From contig JBBDRD010000014.1 of assembly GCA_040905665.1 (NCBI GenBank), forward strand, positions 95,683 through 159,682: a stretch of 64,000 bases of DNA, written 5' to 3'. Source of the stretch: DASVCN01 sp040905665 (lineage in GTDB: Bacteria > Deinococcota > Deinococci > Deinococcales > Trueperaceae). The notes beneath the pieces were generated by a model. That model saw only the letters and a program-made list of their open reading frames with translations, had not been told where the DNA came from and ran no database searches. Below are positions 1 through 8,660 of this stretch, in pieces; positions within the stretch are counted from its first letter, which is position 1; each line of letters opens with the position of its first letter. The position numbers were made by a program, and so were the translations under genes.

Positions 1-1013
1 CCTACCTGGGCGATGTTGCCGCCGTCATTCGTCAGCTCGGCAACCCCGTCGAAAAAGGCTTCATTCAACGTCTGCTTGTCAATGGCCATCATGATGGCCC
101 TTCTCACTTCGCGTTTTGCGAGTACAGCATCCTGGTACGGTTCGATGAAAAGTATCGACCAGAGGATTCCGCTGGGTTTTCTGACGATCTCCATGCCCGC
201 CTCGCGCAACTGGGGCAGTCGCTCTACGCTCATTTCGGCCAAGTCGACCTCTCCAGTTTGGAGCATTGCCAGGCGAGTCGACTCTTCTGCTACTTGAAGA
301 AGCTCTATCGATTCATACGTCGGTTCGCGAAAGGCGTGGCCATTAACCGCCTCGAATCGCTGCATATTTCCAGCTACGCTTTCAACCAATCTATACGGAC
401 CGCTTCCCATCGGATCCGTAGAAAGCAGTTGCTCCCCGTTTTCGTCCACCCAGTGCTTCGGTACGACAACTCCAGCCGACGACCAGAATGGACTGAGCAT
501 CTCCGGCCAGTAGAAAATCGCCTCTTTGAGATTGAAGCGGACCGTGTGGTCATCGAGGACCTCGATTCGCTCTTCCGCTTCGTCAATTCCTCCCAGGGCC
601 GATTCGATCGAGTCTACCCTGGAAGCCCGAGTCTCAGGTCGCATGTAGCGAATGACACTGAACTTGACGTCCTCGGCCGTGACCTGCTCACCATCCCACC
701 AATAGACATCGTCTCTCAGATGAAAGGTCCAGACCTTGTTACCGTCCGAGGCTTCCCACTCATAAGCCAGCGACGTATCCGGGTCCAGTGCTGTTCCCTG
801 ACTGTTGAGGTTCACCAGGACGTCGTATATCAGGTACTGGTACGCCCCGAGGGTGGAGTGAAGGGTTGGATCGAATACTTCGGCTTGAAAGGCAGTGACC
901 GCTACACGAAGAACATCACTGTCGGCTTGAGCCCTTGCGCTCGAAACCATCACCAGCGCGAAAAGCAGTGTCAGGGTCAAGAACCAAGTTCGGCAGGACT
1001 TTAGAACCATCAT
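1..1013 (-). CDS. ABC transporter substrate-binding protein, peptide/nickel type (partial, C-terminus beyond window)
   Basis: This gene enters from the left window edge; only the N-terminal 337 codons are present, read leftward from ATG at 1013 (a second in-frame ATG follows at 1010). The start is preceded by AGGAGAGG at good spacing. The protein opens with a signal peptide (hydrophobic LTLLFALVMVSSARA, then AQ) and continues as a family 5 extracellular solute-binding protein: VWTFHLRDDVYWWDGEQVTAEDVKFS, here split as VWTFHLRDD and VTAEDVKFS, is the classic region. It is clearly a paralogue of the binding protein at 6927-8609, with matching blocks throughout (DPMGSGPYRLVESVAG, EESTRLAMLQTGE, MMAIDKQTLN). 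It is the last visible gene of the left-arm operon, after the C45 hydrolase, so this locus carries two periplasmic receptors for one membrane complex. The ligand is unknown. Confidence 0.9.
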   Translation of the reverse strand, partial: MMVLKSCRTWFLTLTLLFALVMVSSARAQADSDVLRVAVTAFQAEVFDPTLHSTLGAYQYLIYDVLVNLNSQGTALDPDTSLAYEWEASDGNKVWTFHLRDDVYWWDGEQVTAEDVKFSVIRYMRPETRASRVDSIESALGGIDEAEERIEVLDDHTVRFNLKEAIFYWPEMLSPFWSSAGVVVPKHWVDENGEQLLSTDPMGSGPYRLVESVAGNMQRFEAVNGHAFREPTYESIELLQVAEESTRLAMLQTGEVDLAEMSVERLPQLREAGMEIVRKPSGILWSILFIEPYQDAVLAKREVRRAIMMAIDKQTLNEAFFDGVAELTNDGGNIAQV

Positions 1014-1109
1014 ATGAACCTCTCCTAGTGTTCGCATTCGTAATTGCGGGGCGCCGGTGGCAGTCCAACGTTCTCGGTTTCCTGACCGGCGACGCGCTTC
1101 AGCCCCTCG

Positions 1110-1196
1110 TCAGACCACCACCTTTCCTTCGCTGACAGCGAGAAAGGCGAACTCGTCGCTCTCGTGATAGTGATAAACGGGCAGTGGGAACACCTG
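1110..1196 (-). other. In-frame open continuation after the amber stop of the C45 hydrolase gene
   Basis: Directly after the TAG that ends the C45 gene, the same frame stays open for 28 codons to a TGA at 1110-1112. The translated tail (ending LAVSEGKVVV) alternates hydrophobic and charged residues like a beta strand and contains YHYHESDEF. This could be a former C-terminus cut off by a nonsense mutation, a readthrough extension, or chance. The rest of the gap up to the start of the next gene at 1013 shows nothing recognisable. Confidence 0.35.
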
Positions 1197-2837
1197 CTAC
1201 GCGAGTTCCCACTGGTCTAGCTCTGGCTCACCGGAATTCAGCACCATGGGCGAGCGCGAGAGGATGGCTTCCGAGGGGTGCTCCCTGAGTACCAGCGTTA
1301 CGGGGAGGCGGGTCTGTCGGGGCTTCCATTCAGGACTCATAAGCAGCAGGCCCGAGGTACACGACCCCGGCGCGACGACCACCCGATGTGGAAATCTCAG
1401 TAACGCGGAATCATCGACCCCCTCGATCGCTGCGACCATCTCGATCTCACTTGGTCCGATGTTGACAACTTGAAATCGCAACATTCTGTCGCCCCTGCGC
1501 GTATCGAAGTAGATTTCGCTGGGCGCACGTACGCACAACGGACCTGTCGACGCGCTCTCCCCTTGGAACTGGTCGATAAGCGATTCCATCGCTCGCATGG
1601 CGTCTACAGTTACGCGAAACGCAAATTCGGTGAGAAGGTTGACGGCGGCAGACCTCGAGCCCTCGTCCAGTAGCTGTTCGGCGGTTCGTTCCGCTTCGGC
1701 CGCCTCCGCTTTCAGGCCGCCCTCGATCTGCTCTATGAGGTTCGACACGCTTTCCTTTGGCACAAGTGCTGCGAGCCGATCTGCCAAGTCTGCCAGGGCT
1801 CCTGTCTCGAATGCCTCCGGGATCTCCTCCATGCCTATGTAGAGGGGAAAGAAGACGGACGAGCACTTGTAGCCCACGCTTGCCCACACTTTTGAAAGTA
1901 CGTCTGTATGCGTATCGGATACCTCGAACGTCCCGGCACTCATGCTCGACCACATTGCACCGTGAACGCATATGCTGCCGCCCCACGGAAGCCCTTCTTT
2001 GATCCCTTCGTGGCTCCGGGTGAGTTCTGTGATAGTGCCGACATCTATATGGCCAAATTGCTCCTTCAACACTCGACTTGCGACCGAGTATCGGGGGATG
2101 CTCGACTGCATAATGGCCAACTCCCCTTTTTCGCGGTCTTGATATTCCGTCAAGGCATGAAAATGGTTTGTCCGGACCAGAACCTGATCTCGAACGAACT
2201 CGTGCCATAGGCGGTATGCAGTTCCCTCCACGATTAGCCCATTCCCGCTGGGATCTGTAAACATCATGTTGAAGCCCGTCGCTCTGGGTACAGCCATCAT
2301 CATGTCGGGGATGTCCCTAATGCTGCTTGCTTTCTCGAGCAGGTGGGTAGCCATTATTCGATGAGGCACGCCCCGCCGATTCTGCTCCGTTGAGATCGAA
2401 CCGCTGCTACCCAGAGTCACACCCTTCTCGTTCAATCCCATATTTGCTGCAGGTTCGCCAAGTATCGACGAAGCTATGTATTTATGGCCATTCTTTGGTC
2501 GTACCAATCGCCACGTTCCGTAGAATGTTCGGCAGTAATCCATCGTCTTGTGCAGTATCGGTCGGCCACTCTCAGTCGATTCTCCGAGTGCCAGGAAGTT
2601 CGAGCAGCCATCTGCCCCAGCTACCCCATCCCTCGCGAGGGCGAACGCCCCCAAGACGTCGAAATCGACGTTTGTTGCCGCAGCAGTCCTCCTCAACTCT
2701 TGCTCCACATTTGGCAGAAATCGTGTCCATAGTCGTGACCGAATTGCCCCTTCCTCCACCGCCGTCTGCAGACTCTCGCCCCGTGCTGCGAGGTCCGCCT
2801 CGAAGTCCTTAAGTTGTCGAGCAAGTCTACGTTGCAT
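1197..2837 (-). CDS. C45-family Ntn-hydrolase (acyl-CoA:6-APA acyltransferase-like amide hydrolase)
   Basis: Predicted N-terminal-nucleophile hydrolase of peptidase family C45 (isopenicillin-N acyltransferase, N-acylethanolamine amidase and beta-alanyl hydrolase relatives), which cleaves or transfers amide-linked acyl groups. The autoprocessing nucleophile is the Cys of GADGCSNF (residue 78 from the chosen start); the following ILHKTMDY stands where relatives have GRNWD. The C45 core covers roughly residues 40-330. A C-terminal extension of about 200 residues includes a helical stretch and a beta-rich tail. ATG at 2837 is preceded by GGAGAAGGG; a GTG at 2858 overlapping the upstream TAG (TAGTG) is an alternative. 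There is no signal peptide, so it probably acts in the cytoplasm on an imported compound. It lies last after the importer ATPase gene, suggesting that the imported molecule is an amide conjugate. The reading frame continues past the amber stop. Confidence 0.82.
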   Translation of the reverse strand: MQRRLARQLKDFEADLAARGESLQTAVEEGAIRSRLWTRFLPNVEQELRRTAAATNVDFDVLGAFALARDGVAGADGCSNFLALGESTESGRPILHKTMDYCRTFYGTWRLVRPKNGHKYIASSILGEPAANMGLNEKGVTLGSSGSISTEQNRRGVPHRIMATHLLEKASSIRDIPDMMMAVPRATGFNMMFTDPSGNGLIVEGTAYRLWHEFVRDQVLVRTNHFHALTEYQDREKGELAIMQSSIPRYSVASRVLKEQFGHIDVGTITELTRSHEGIKEGLPWGGSICVHGAMWSSMSAGTFEVSDTHTDVLSKVWASVGYKCSSVFFPLYIGMEEIPEAFETGALADLADRLAALVPKESVSNLIEQIEGGLKAEAAEAERTAEQLLDEGSRSAAVNLLTEFAFRVTVDAMRAMESLIDQFQGESASTGPLCVRAPSEIYFDTRRGDRMLRFQVVNIGPSEIEMVAAIEGVDDSALLRFPHRVVVAPGSCTSGLLLMSPEWKPRQTRLPVTLVLREHPSEAILSRSPMVLNSGEPELDQWELA

Positions 2838-2857
2838 GTCAGTTCCCTTCTCCAGCA

Positions 2858-3952
2858 CTATTCGTCAGCCACCTGGCACTTCTCGTCACGCAACGAAGAT
2901 GTCTTCGAGTTGCTTTCTGAATCCTCCCAGTAGTGCTCCGCCATCGCATTTCGTACCTCCAAGGCAACCTCGAATCTGCCGGGTTCGTAAAGGTGGCAGG
3001 ATGCTTCGCGTTCCACACCTAGTCGCCTGACCTCAGGAGTAACCTGGCTACACTTGGCCATTCGAGTGGGGCAGCGAGTGTGGAACCGGCAACCCGCGGG
3101 CGGATTGATGGGCGAGGGAATTTCTGCCATCGTGGTGACCTTGGCCCCGGACATGGGTGCGGTCGACCTGGCTGCTGTCACGAGTTCCTGCGTGTACGGA
3201 TGGAATGGTTGTGAGCAGAGTTGACCGGGCGGGCCCTGTTCAACTATCTGACCCAGGTACATGACCGCGGTCCAGTCGCTCAAGTACCGCATGGTTCCAA
3301 TGTCGTGCGCAATAAGCAAATACGACAGACCATACTCTTCTTGCAGATCTTTGAGCAGGTTCATTACCTGGGCCCGAACTGACACGTCGAGCGAAGATAC
3401 TGGTTCGTCCAGAACAATCAGCTTCGGTCGGAGCGCAAGGGCGCGGGCAATTGCAACCCGCTGTCGCTGGCCACCACTAAACTCGTGCGGGTACTTGTTG
3501 CCGTCCTGCGGACGGATGCCAACCTCAGCCAACACTTCGCGCACGCGAGCCCGTGCGTCCCGTTTCGACCACTTGCCTCCTACCAGCATCGGTTCGGCAA
3601 TGATTGTCTCCACCGCCATCCTTGGATTCAGGGAGCTCCCCGGATCCTGGAACACGGCCTGCATGGTCTCACGGTGACTTTTTTGAAGCCGGGGGTCTCT
3701 GGAAAACAGATCACTCCCATTGAGCAGGACATCGCCTGAGGTCGGTTCTTCTAGCCGCAAGAGAACCTTCGCTACAGTTGTCTTGCCGGAACCGGATTCC
3801 CCAACCAAGCCCAGAGTCTGACCTCTGGGAACCGTGAAGGACACATCGTCGACTGCTTGGACCCAGCCGGCGAGGCGCCGAAACGGGCCAGCCGTTATCG
3901 GGAAGTACTTCTTTAGATTCCTTACCTCGAGAAGGGGAATATCAGTCTGCAT
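2858..3952 (-). CDS. Peptide/nickel-type ABC transporter ATPase, DppF/OppF-like
   Basis: Second cytoplasmic ATPase of the left-arm importer; it pairs with the DppD-like subunit to energise uptake. Visible are Walker A (GESGSGKTT, about residues 51-59), the ABC signature SGGQRQRVAIARAL, Walker B ending LDEP, and the H-loop of AHDIGTM. The C-terminal oligopeptide-transporter extension with its cysteine cluster (CRFHTRCPTRMAKC) is present; in this family the cysteines bind a 4Fe-4S cluster. A further tail of about 40 residues (EDSESNSKTSS) is longer than usual. The start overlaps the end of the DppD-like gene by 11 bases, indicating translational coupling. Confidence 0.95.
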   Translation of the reverse strand: MQTDIPLLEVRNLKKYFPITAGPFRRLAGWVQAVDDVSFTVPRGQTLGLVGESGSGKTTVAKVLLRLEEPTSGDVLLNGSDLFSRDPRLQKSHRETMQAVFQDPGSSLNPRMAVETIIAEPMLVGGKWSKRDARARVREVLAEVGIRPQDGNKYPHEFSGGQRQRVAIARALALRPKLIVLDEPVSSLDVSVRAQVMNLLKDLQEEYGLSYLLIAHDIGTMRYLSDWTAVMYLGQIVEQGPPGQLCSQPFHPYTQELVTAARSTAPMSGAKVTTMAEIPSPINPPAGCRFHTRCPTRMAKCSQVTPEVRRLGVEREASCHLYEPGRFEVALEVRNAMAEHYWEDSESNSKTSSLRDEKCQVADE

Positions 3953-4910
3953 AATGCAACCAACAATCCGCTACATGATCCTTGCCAATTTTCGCCGGAG
4001 GAGGAGCCAACTCCCGACACTTGGGCATCACGTGTGGACAGCGATTCGCGAAACGACAACCAACTGGGATGTCGTAAAGTTCTGGAGGATCTCCATCGAT
4101 CGACGGTAATCTCTCGACGTCCCTGTCAACGGGAGCGATCGAGTCTAGGAGCGCCCGTGTATAGGGGTGAGCCGGCCGTTCGAATATGTCTTTGGCGCTT
4201 GCCTGCTCAACGATCTTCCCGGCGTACATTACTGCGACCCGATCGCTGACTCTGGCCACGACACCAAGATCGTGGCTAACGTAGATCATTCCCATGCCGA
4301 ACTCGGATTGGATACTCTTGAGCAGGTAAAGGAACTGAGCTTGTGTCGTCACATCCAGCGAAGTCGTTGGTTCGTCGGCCAGTACGAGCTTTGGTCTACA
4401 CGAGGCGGCCATTGCGCCGACCACCCTTTGCCGCATCCCTCCGCTCAATTGATGGGGATATTGGTTCAGTCGTCTGCCGGCTTCCGGAATCCGTACGAGG
4501 CTCAGCAACTCTCGAGCACGCTCCTGCAGTGGCTTGCCGCTCATCCCCAGATGGATACGCAACGGCTCCATCAGTTGATTCCCAATGGAGAACACAGGAT
4601 TCAAGGATGAAAAGGGATCTTGGGGAATCATGGCAAGTTCCTTGCCACGCATTCTCGACATCTCTTTTTCGCTCGCCTCCATCAAGTCCTTGCCATCAAA
4701 AATGATCTTGCCGCCAACCGCCCTCCCTACCGGCCATGGCAGGAGCCTCGCAATCGACAGGCACGTCATGCTCTTACCTGACCCCGACTCCCCGACCAGG
4801 CCCAGTGTTTCCCCGGCCTCTACGCGTAGACTGACGCCATCGACAGCCTTCACTGTGCCGCGACGGGTAAGCAGATGGGAGCTTAAATTCTCGACCTCGA
4901 GTAGAGACAT
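3942..4910 (-). CDS. Peptide/nickel-type ABC transporter ATPase, DppD/OppD-like
   Basis: First ATPase of the left-arm importer. Walker A is GESGSGKSM (about residues 39-47), the signature is LSGGMRQRVVGAMA, Walker B ends ADEPTTSLD, and the switch histidine is in VSHDLGV. The C-terminal oligopeptide domain has the expected cysteines (GCRFANRCPHVMPKC). The length (322 residues) is normal. It starts three bases after the TAG of the permease gene and ends inside the next ATPase gene, so all importer subunits are probably translated from one message. These two ATPase genes are the only ones of this type in the window, although two other importer loci have binding-protein and permease genes. Confidence 0.95.
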   Translation of the reverse strand: MSLLEVENLSSHLLTRRGTVKAVDGVSLRVEAGETLGLVGESGSGKSMTCLSIARLLPWPVGRAVGGKIIFDGKDLMEASEKEMSRMRGKELAMIPQDPFSSLNPVFSIGNQLMEPLRIHLGMSGKPLQERARELLSLVRIPEAGRRLNQYPHQLSGGMRQRVVGAMAASCRPKLVLADEPTTSLDVTTQAQFLYLLKSIQSEFGMGMIYVSHDLGVVARVSDRVAVMYAGKIVEQASAKDIFERPAHPYTRALLDSIAPVDRDVERLPSIDGDPPELYDIPVGCRFANRCPHVMPKCRELAPPPAKIGKDHVADCWLHYAD

Positions 4911-4912
4911 GA

Positions 4913-5851
4913 CTATGCCACCTCCAGATTCGGGTCCAGCCTGTCTCGCAACCAGTCACCGGCCTGATTGAAGGCCAGCACGACCAGGAGGATCGCCGCC
5001 CCTGGAACGCTAGATATCCACCAGCCCGAAATGATGTGGTCCTGTCCGGACGACACCATGCGTCCCCACGAGGGTGCGGGCGGGGGCACACCTGCCCCGA
5101 GGAAACTGAGTGACGCCTCCACGAGGATGGCCCAGCCGGCAAGAAGCGTAAAGAGGACGATCAACGTGTTGACTAAGTTGGGAAAGACATGGCGCACCAT
5201 AATGTATGGGCTCGAGCAACCCTCTACCTTCGCCATCGCGACATAGTCCATCTCCATGATCCGAAGTGCATCACCACGAATCCCGCGACAAAAGCGAGCC
5301 CAAGCGATCACGGCAAGCGAGGTGACGACTGCCGGCATCGATGGTCCGTAGACGGCCGCGATGATGAGTCCGATGAAAATAACTGGAATGGGTACCAAGC
5401 TGTCAACGATGCGCAGAAGCACAGTGCTGAGCCACGCCCGGCTATAGTAAGCCGTAGCAATTGCGACAGCAACACCAACCAAGGCGGCAATCCCCAGCGC
5501 GGCAACCGCCACTGTCATGGAGATCCTGCTTCCCACGATAATCCGACTCAATACGTCCCGGCCAAGAGAGTCCGTACCAAGCGGATATTTCCACATGCCG
5601 CCGTCAACCCAGACGGGTGGCGACAACCGGTTGAGGAAGTCCGGCTCGACCGGAGAGTGCGGCGCAAGCTGCTCGCCAAAAATCGCCGCAACTACGGCAA
5701 GGAGGATTATGACGGCGGGAAACAGGGGTGGAAATCGCCTCACGCTAACTCTGCGGGAACGCCCTCTGAAAGGCAATCTAAGACGCTTCAGGAACGGGTA
5801 ACTGACCTCGATATGGCTCTGTTTCTCCATGTTCCTTCCTCTACTCGCCAT
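4913..5851 (-). CDS. Peptide/nickel-type ABC transporter permease, DppC-like
   Basis: Inner-membrane channel subunit. It has a cytoplasmic N-terminus, a first membrane helix (PAVIILLAVVAAIFGEQLA), the DppC signature around PLGTDSLGRDVLSRI, several further helices and the EAA loop (AMAKVEGCSS...HVFPNLVN) that docks the ATPases. It ends SWGRMVSSG followed by the last helices, as is standard. ATG at 5851 overlaps the preceding stop (TAATG); ATG at 5830, with AGGAAGGA just before it, is an equally good or better start. It pairs with the DppB-like subunit encoded just upstream. Confidence 0.93.
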   Translation of the reverse strand: MASRGRNMEKQSHIEVSYPFLKRLRLPFRGRSRRVSVRRFPPLFPAVIILLAVVAAIFGEQLAPHSPVEPDFLNRLSPPVWVDGGMWKYPLGTDSLGRDVLSRIIVGSRISMTVAVAALGIAALVGVAVAIATAYYSRAWLSTVLLRIVDSLVPIPVIFIGLIIAAVYGPSMPAVVTSLAVIAWARFCRGIRGDALRIMEMDYVAMAKVEGCSSPYIMVRHVFPNLVNTLIVLFTLLAGWAILVEASLSFLGAGVPPPAPSWGRMVSSGQDHIISGWWISSVPGAAILLVVLAFNQAGDWLRDRLDPNLEVA

Positions 5852-6789
5852 TAAGAGACTCGTATGCGCGGGTCCAGATAGGAATAAAAGATGTCGGCTA
5901 GTAAGTTAACCACGATCGTGAAGAAAACGGCTGCTGTAATAGTCCCCTGGATCAGGGCAAAGTCTCGCGTCGTAAGGGCAGAGTAGGTAAGCGCTCCGAG
6001 GCCCGGCCAGGCGAAGACGATCTCGATGACGACGGAACCAGATATGAACGTCGCGATCTGAACACTGGAAAAACCCAACACTGGGATAATTGCGTTTCTG
6101 AGGGCGTGCTTCCAGATGATCTGTCTTTCCGGCACTCCCTTGAGGCGAGCAAGTTTCACATACTCGGAGTTCAACACGTCCAGCATCCCTGAGCGAAGCA
6201 ACCGAACTATGCTCGCTATCAACAAACTGGCCAACACGAATCCGGGCAGGATATAACTCGCAGGCCCCTTCATTCCGGCCACCGGCAGTAGGCCCCAACC
6301 TACGGCCACAATCTGTATCAATACGATGCTTAGCCAAAATGACGGGGCAGCCATGGCAAAGACAGCAATTGCGCGAATCGAACTGTCGACCCCCGTGAAC
6401 CTATTTGACGCTGCCAACACCCCCAACGGAATGGCTATTACCACACTGAACAGTACGGCCGTAACCGCCAGCTTCAGTGAGTTTGCAGTATGTTCCCAGA
6501 TGAGGTCAGAGACGGCCCGGCCAACCTTGACAGAAGTACCAAAACTTCCCGTGATCATGTCCCGCAGGTAAATTCCATACTGAACGTAAATGGGTTCGTC
6601 GAGTCCCATAGATGCACGTAGCTGCTCGATTTCGGCAGCCGTTGCGTCAGGAGCTGCGAACGCAAGGGCCGGATCGCCACCGATCATCCGCATCAGAACG
6701 AAGACTACGGTTACGAATATCAGGAGGGTCAGTGCGCCCTGCAGCAACCGCGGGATGATTACGGTCGTGAGCGAATTAGTCTTGGGCAT
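5851..6789 (-). CDS. Peptide/nickel-type ABC transporter permease, DppB-like
   Basis: Inner-membrane permease with the usual six helices: an N-terminal helix (LLQGALTLLIFVTVVFVLM), a large periplasmic loop (GGDPALAFA...MGLDEPIYVQYGIYL), and the EAA motif YVKLARLKGVPERQI. I chose ATG at 6789, eight bases after GGAG; a GTG at 6816 would add nine residues. The length is normal. It follows the binding-protein gene after a gap of about 137 bases that holds a 10-bp stem-loop, and its stop overlaps the DppC-like start. Confidence 0.93.
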   Translation of the reverse strand: MPKTNSLTTVIIPRLLQGALTLLIFVTVVFVLMRMIGGDPALAFAAPDATAAEIEQLRASMGLDEPIYVQYGIYLRDMITGSFGTSVKVGRAVSDLIWEHTANSLKLAVTAVLFSVVIAIPLGVLAASNRFTGVDSSIRAIAVFAMAAPSFWLSIVLIQIVAVGWGLLPVAGMKGPASYILPGFVLASLLIASIVRLLRSGMLDVLNSEYVKLARLKGVPERQIIWKHALRNAIIPVLGFSSVQIATFISGSVVIEIVFAWPGLGALTYSALTTRDFALIQGTITAAVFFTIVVNLLADIFYSYLDPRIRVS

Positions 6790-6882
6790 ACGGGCCACTC
6801 CAAGTCGGTGCTGCACGCTGAGGCGTTGCTTGCTATGCCCCGATGGGGCCTCGAATAGGATTGTTGTGGCGGAAGGATAATG

Positions 6883-6917
6883 GCTGGGCGAGTGGCCGTA
6901 AAGGCTTCTCGCCCAGC
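6883..6917 (-). other. GC-rich stem-loop between binding-protein and permease genes
   Basis: GCTGGGCGAG (6883-6892) pairs perfectly with CTCGCCCAGC (6908-6917) around a 15-base loop. It lies just after the binding-protein stop. There is no run of U after the stem, so it looks like a transcript-stabilising or partial-termination hairpin that would raise binding protein relative to membrane subunits, rather than a full terminator. Confidence 0.6.
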
Positions 6918-6926
6918 TCCATCAAC

Positions 6927-8609
6927 CTACTCCGCCGTTGGCGGAAGCTCGACTATGTTGGGGAGCCACAGCTGCGGAACCATGCCCAGCGTCACGTCCC
7001 ACTCTGGAACCACGCCCGGGCGGGCACCGAAGATGGCGGGGGTGTAGAACAACCCGGACCCTGGCGCAAGCTGATCGATTGCCCGGTCCATGATTCCGGA
7101 GTAGATGTCCCAGTACTCATCCCAGCTGCTCGCCGTGCGTAACGCCTCGAGCTCTTCATCGAAGGCCCGCAGGTTCGCAACTTCCTGGTCGGGCAGATCC
7201 GGATGCACTTCCCTGGTCTCAGGTCCCGGCGGCACCTGAATCACGCTGTGCCGTCCACCGAACTCTGGAGAGTGAGCGTAGGACGACGGGTAATAAATGA
7301 GGTACTTACGACCGTCCTTCAAGTAAAGTCCGGACCCCGCCATGCCCGTGTTCCAGCCATTCCGGAACGTCGAGTAGTCTGCGGCCGCAGATATCTCCAC
7401 GTTGAAGCCAACAGCACTCAACATTGCCGCGATTGCTTCGATGTGGTCCATGCGGATCGGTCCTCGGATCACCGCATGTATTCGGAGTTCATAGTCGTCG
7501 GGGACTTCGGCCTCGACTATCTCCCGAGCCCGTTCCGGGTCATAGGGGACAGGGGCCCGCGTGACCCTGTTGTCGGGATCGAAGATTTGAGCAATGTTTC
7601 CTCCGTCATTTACCGGTTCTGCGACTCCATTAAAGAAGGCTTGGTTCAGAGTCTCCTTGTCTATCGCCATCATTATGGCTTCGCGGACGGACCTTTTGCC
7701 CAAGACGGGATCCTGGTAGGCCTCGACGAACAAGACAGTCCAGAGAGTTCCACTTACCTTTGTCACGACCTCGAGATCGTTGGACTCCAGCGCGGGAAGT
7801 CGTTCGAGGCTCATGTTGGCGAGGTCGAGTTCACCCGTCTGCAGCATCGCCAGGCGCGTAGATTCCTCTGAAACCTGCATGAACTCGATCCGCTCGTACC
7901 TGGGTGCACGGAACGGATGATCCGGGACAGCCTCGAACACCTGCATCGAACCTGCGACACTTTCGACCAGTCTGTAGGGGCCACTGCCCATCGGGTTTGT
8001 GACGAACGCATCCTCGCCGTGCTCTTCAATCCAGTGCTTAGGAAGTACCAGTGCAGCCGACGAGTTGAAGGGACTGAGCAGCTCGGGCCAATAGAAGATC
8101 GGCTCAGTCAGGTGAAAGCGAATCGTGTGATCGTCAATGATCTCGACGCGCTCGTCTGCTTCTGCATCACCCCCCAAGGGCTCCTCAATCGAACTGATGT
8201 TCGAGGCTCTTGCTTCCTCCCGCCAGTATCTGAGGATACTGAACTTCACGTCTTCCGCCGTTACCGCCTCGCCATCCCAAAACTCGACGCCTTCGCGCAA
8301 GTGGAAGGTCCAGACCCGGTTGTCGTCGGACGACTCCCAGCTCGTCGCTAGTGAGCGTCCGGGGTCGAGTTCCGTCCCCTGGCTGTTGAGATCGACCAGG
8401 CTGTCGAAGATCAGGAACTGATAGGCAGCCGTGATTGGTACCAGCGTAGGGTCGAAGACCTCGCCTTGAAAGGAGGTGACACCTACCCGTAGGACATCAT
8501 CTTGCGCTGTCGCGATACCGACTGTCGAGAGGCTGACGAGAATCGCCAGTGACATTAAAAGCCTGGCAGGCAATCCAACGATGCGCTTACTGAACTCTTT
8601 GGGTGCCAT
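6927..8609 (-). CDS. ABC transporter substrate-binding protein, peptide/nickel type
   Basis: Periplasmic or lipid-free secreted receptor of the left-arm importer (family 5 solute-binding protein, 560 residues). It has an N-terminal signal peptide (LLMSLAILVSLSTVGIATA, then QDD), the family core VWTFHLREGVEFWDGEAVTA, the conserved GSGPYRLVE segment, and the C-terminal lobe with VREAIMMAIDKETLNQA. ATG at 8609 follows AAAGGAGG at normal spacing. It lies between the metabolic genes and the permease genes and is a close paralogue of the truncated receptor at the left edge. The ligand cannot be read from sequence; the neighbouring dicarboxylate enzymes and C45 hydrolase suggest an acyl-amide or a substituted dicarboxylate. 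Confidence 0.94.
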   Translation of the reverse strand: MAPKEFSKRIVGLPARLLMSLAILVSLSTVGIATAQDDVLRVGVTSFQGEVFDPTLVPITAAYQFLIFDSLVDLNSQGTELDPGRSLATSWESSDDNRVWTFHLREGVEFWDGEAVTAEDVKFSILRYWREEARASNISSIEEPLGGDAEADERVEIIDDHTIRFHLTEPIFYWPELLSPFNSSAALVLPKHWIEEHGEDAFVTNPMGSGPYRLVESVAGSMQVFEAVPDHPFRAPRYERIEFMQVSEESTRLAMLQTGELDLANMSLERLPALESNDLEVVTKVSGTLWTVLFVEAYQDPVLGKRSVREAIMMAIDKETLNQAFFNGVAEPVNDGGNIAQIFDPDNRVTRAPVPYDPERAREIVEAEVPDDYELRIHAVIRGPIRMDHIEAIAAMLSAVGFNVEISAAADYSTFRNGWNTGMAGSGLYLKDGRKYLIYYPSSYAHSPEFGGRHSVIQVPPGPETREVHPDLPDQEVANLRAFDEELEALRTASSWDEYWDIYSGIMDRAIDQLAPGSGLFYTPAIFGARPGVVPEWDVTLGMVPQLWLPNIVELPPTAE

Positions 8610-8660
8610 GTTGATGGAATTCCTCCTTTAGACCTATCTGGTCCGAATCGAGTGGCACTA

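Noticed and set aside
258..1004. Long plus-strand open frame over the left-edge receptor gene
   Set aside because: It is the antisense shadow of the truncated substrate-binding protein, whose minus-strand translation shows clear family motifs and a signal peptide.
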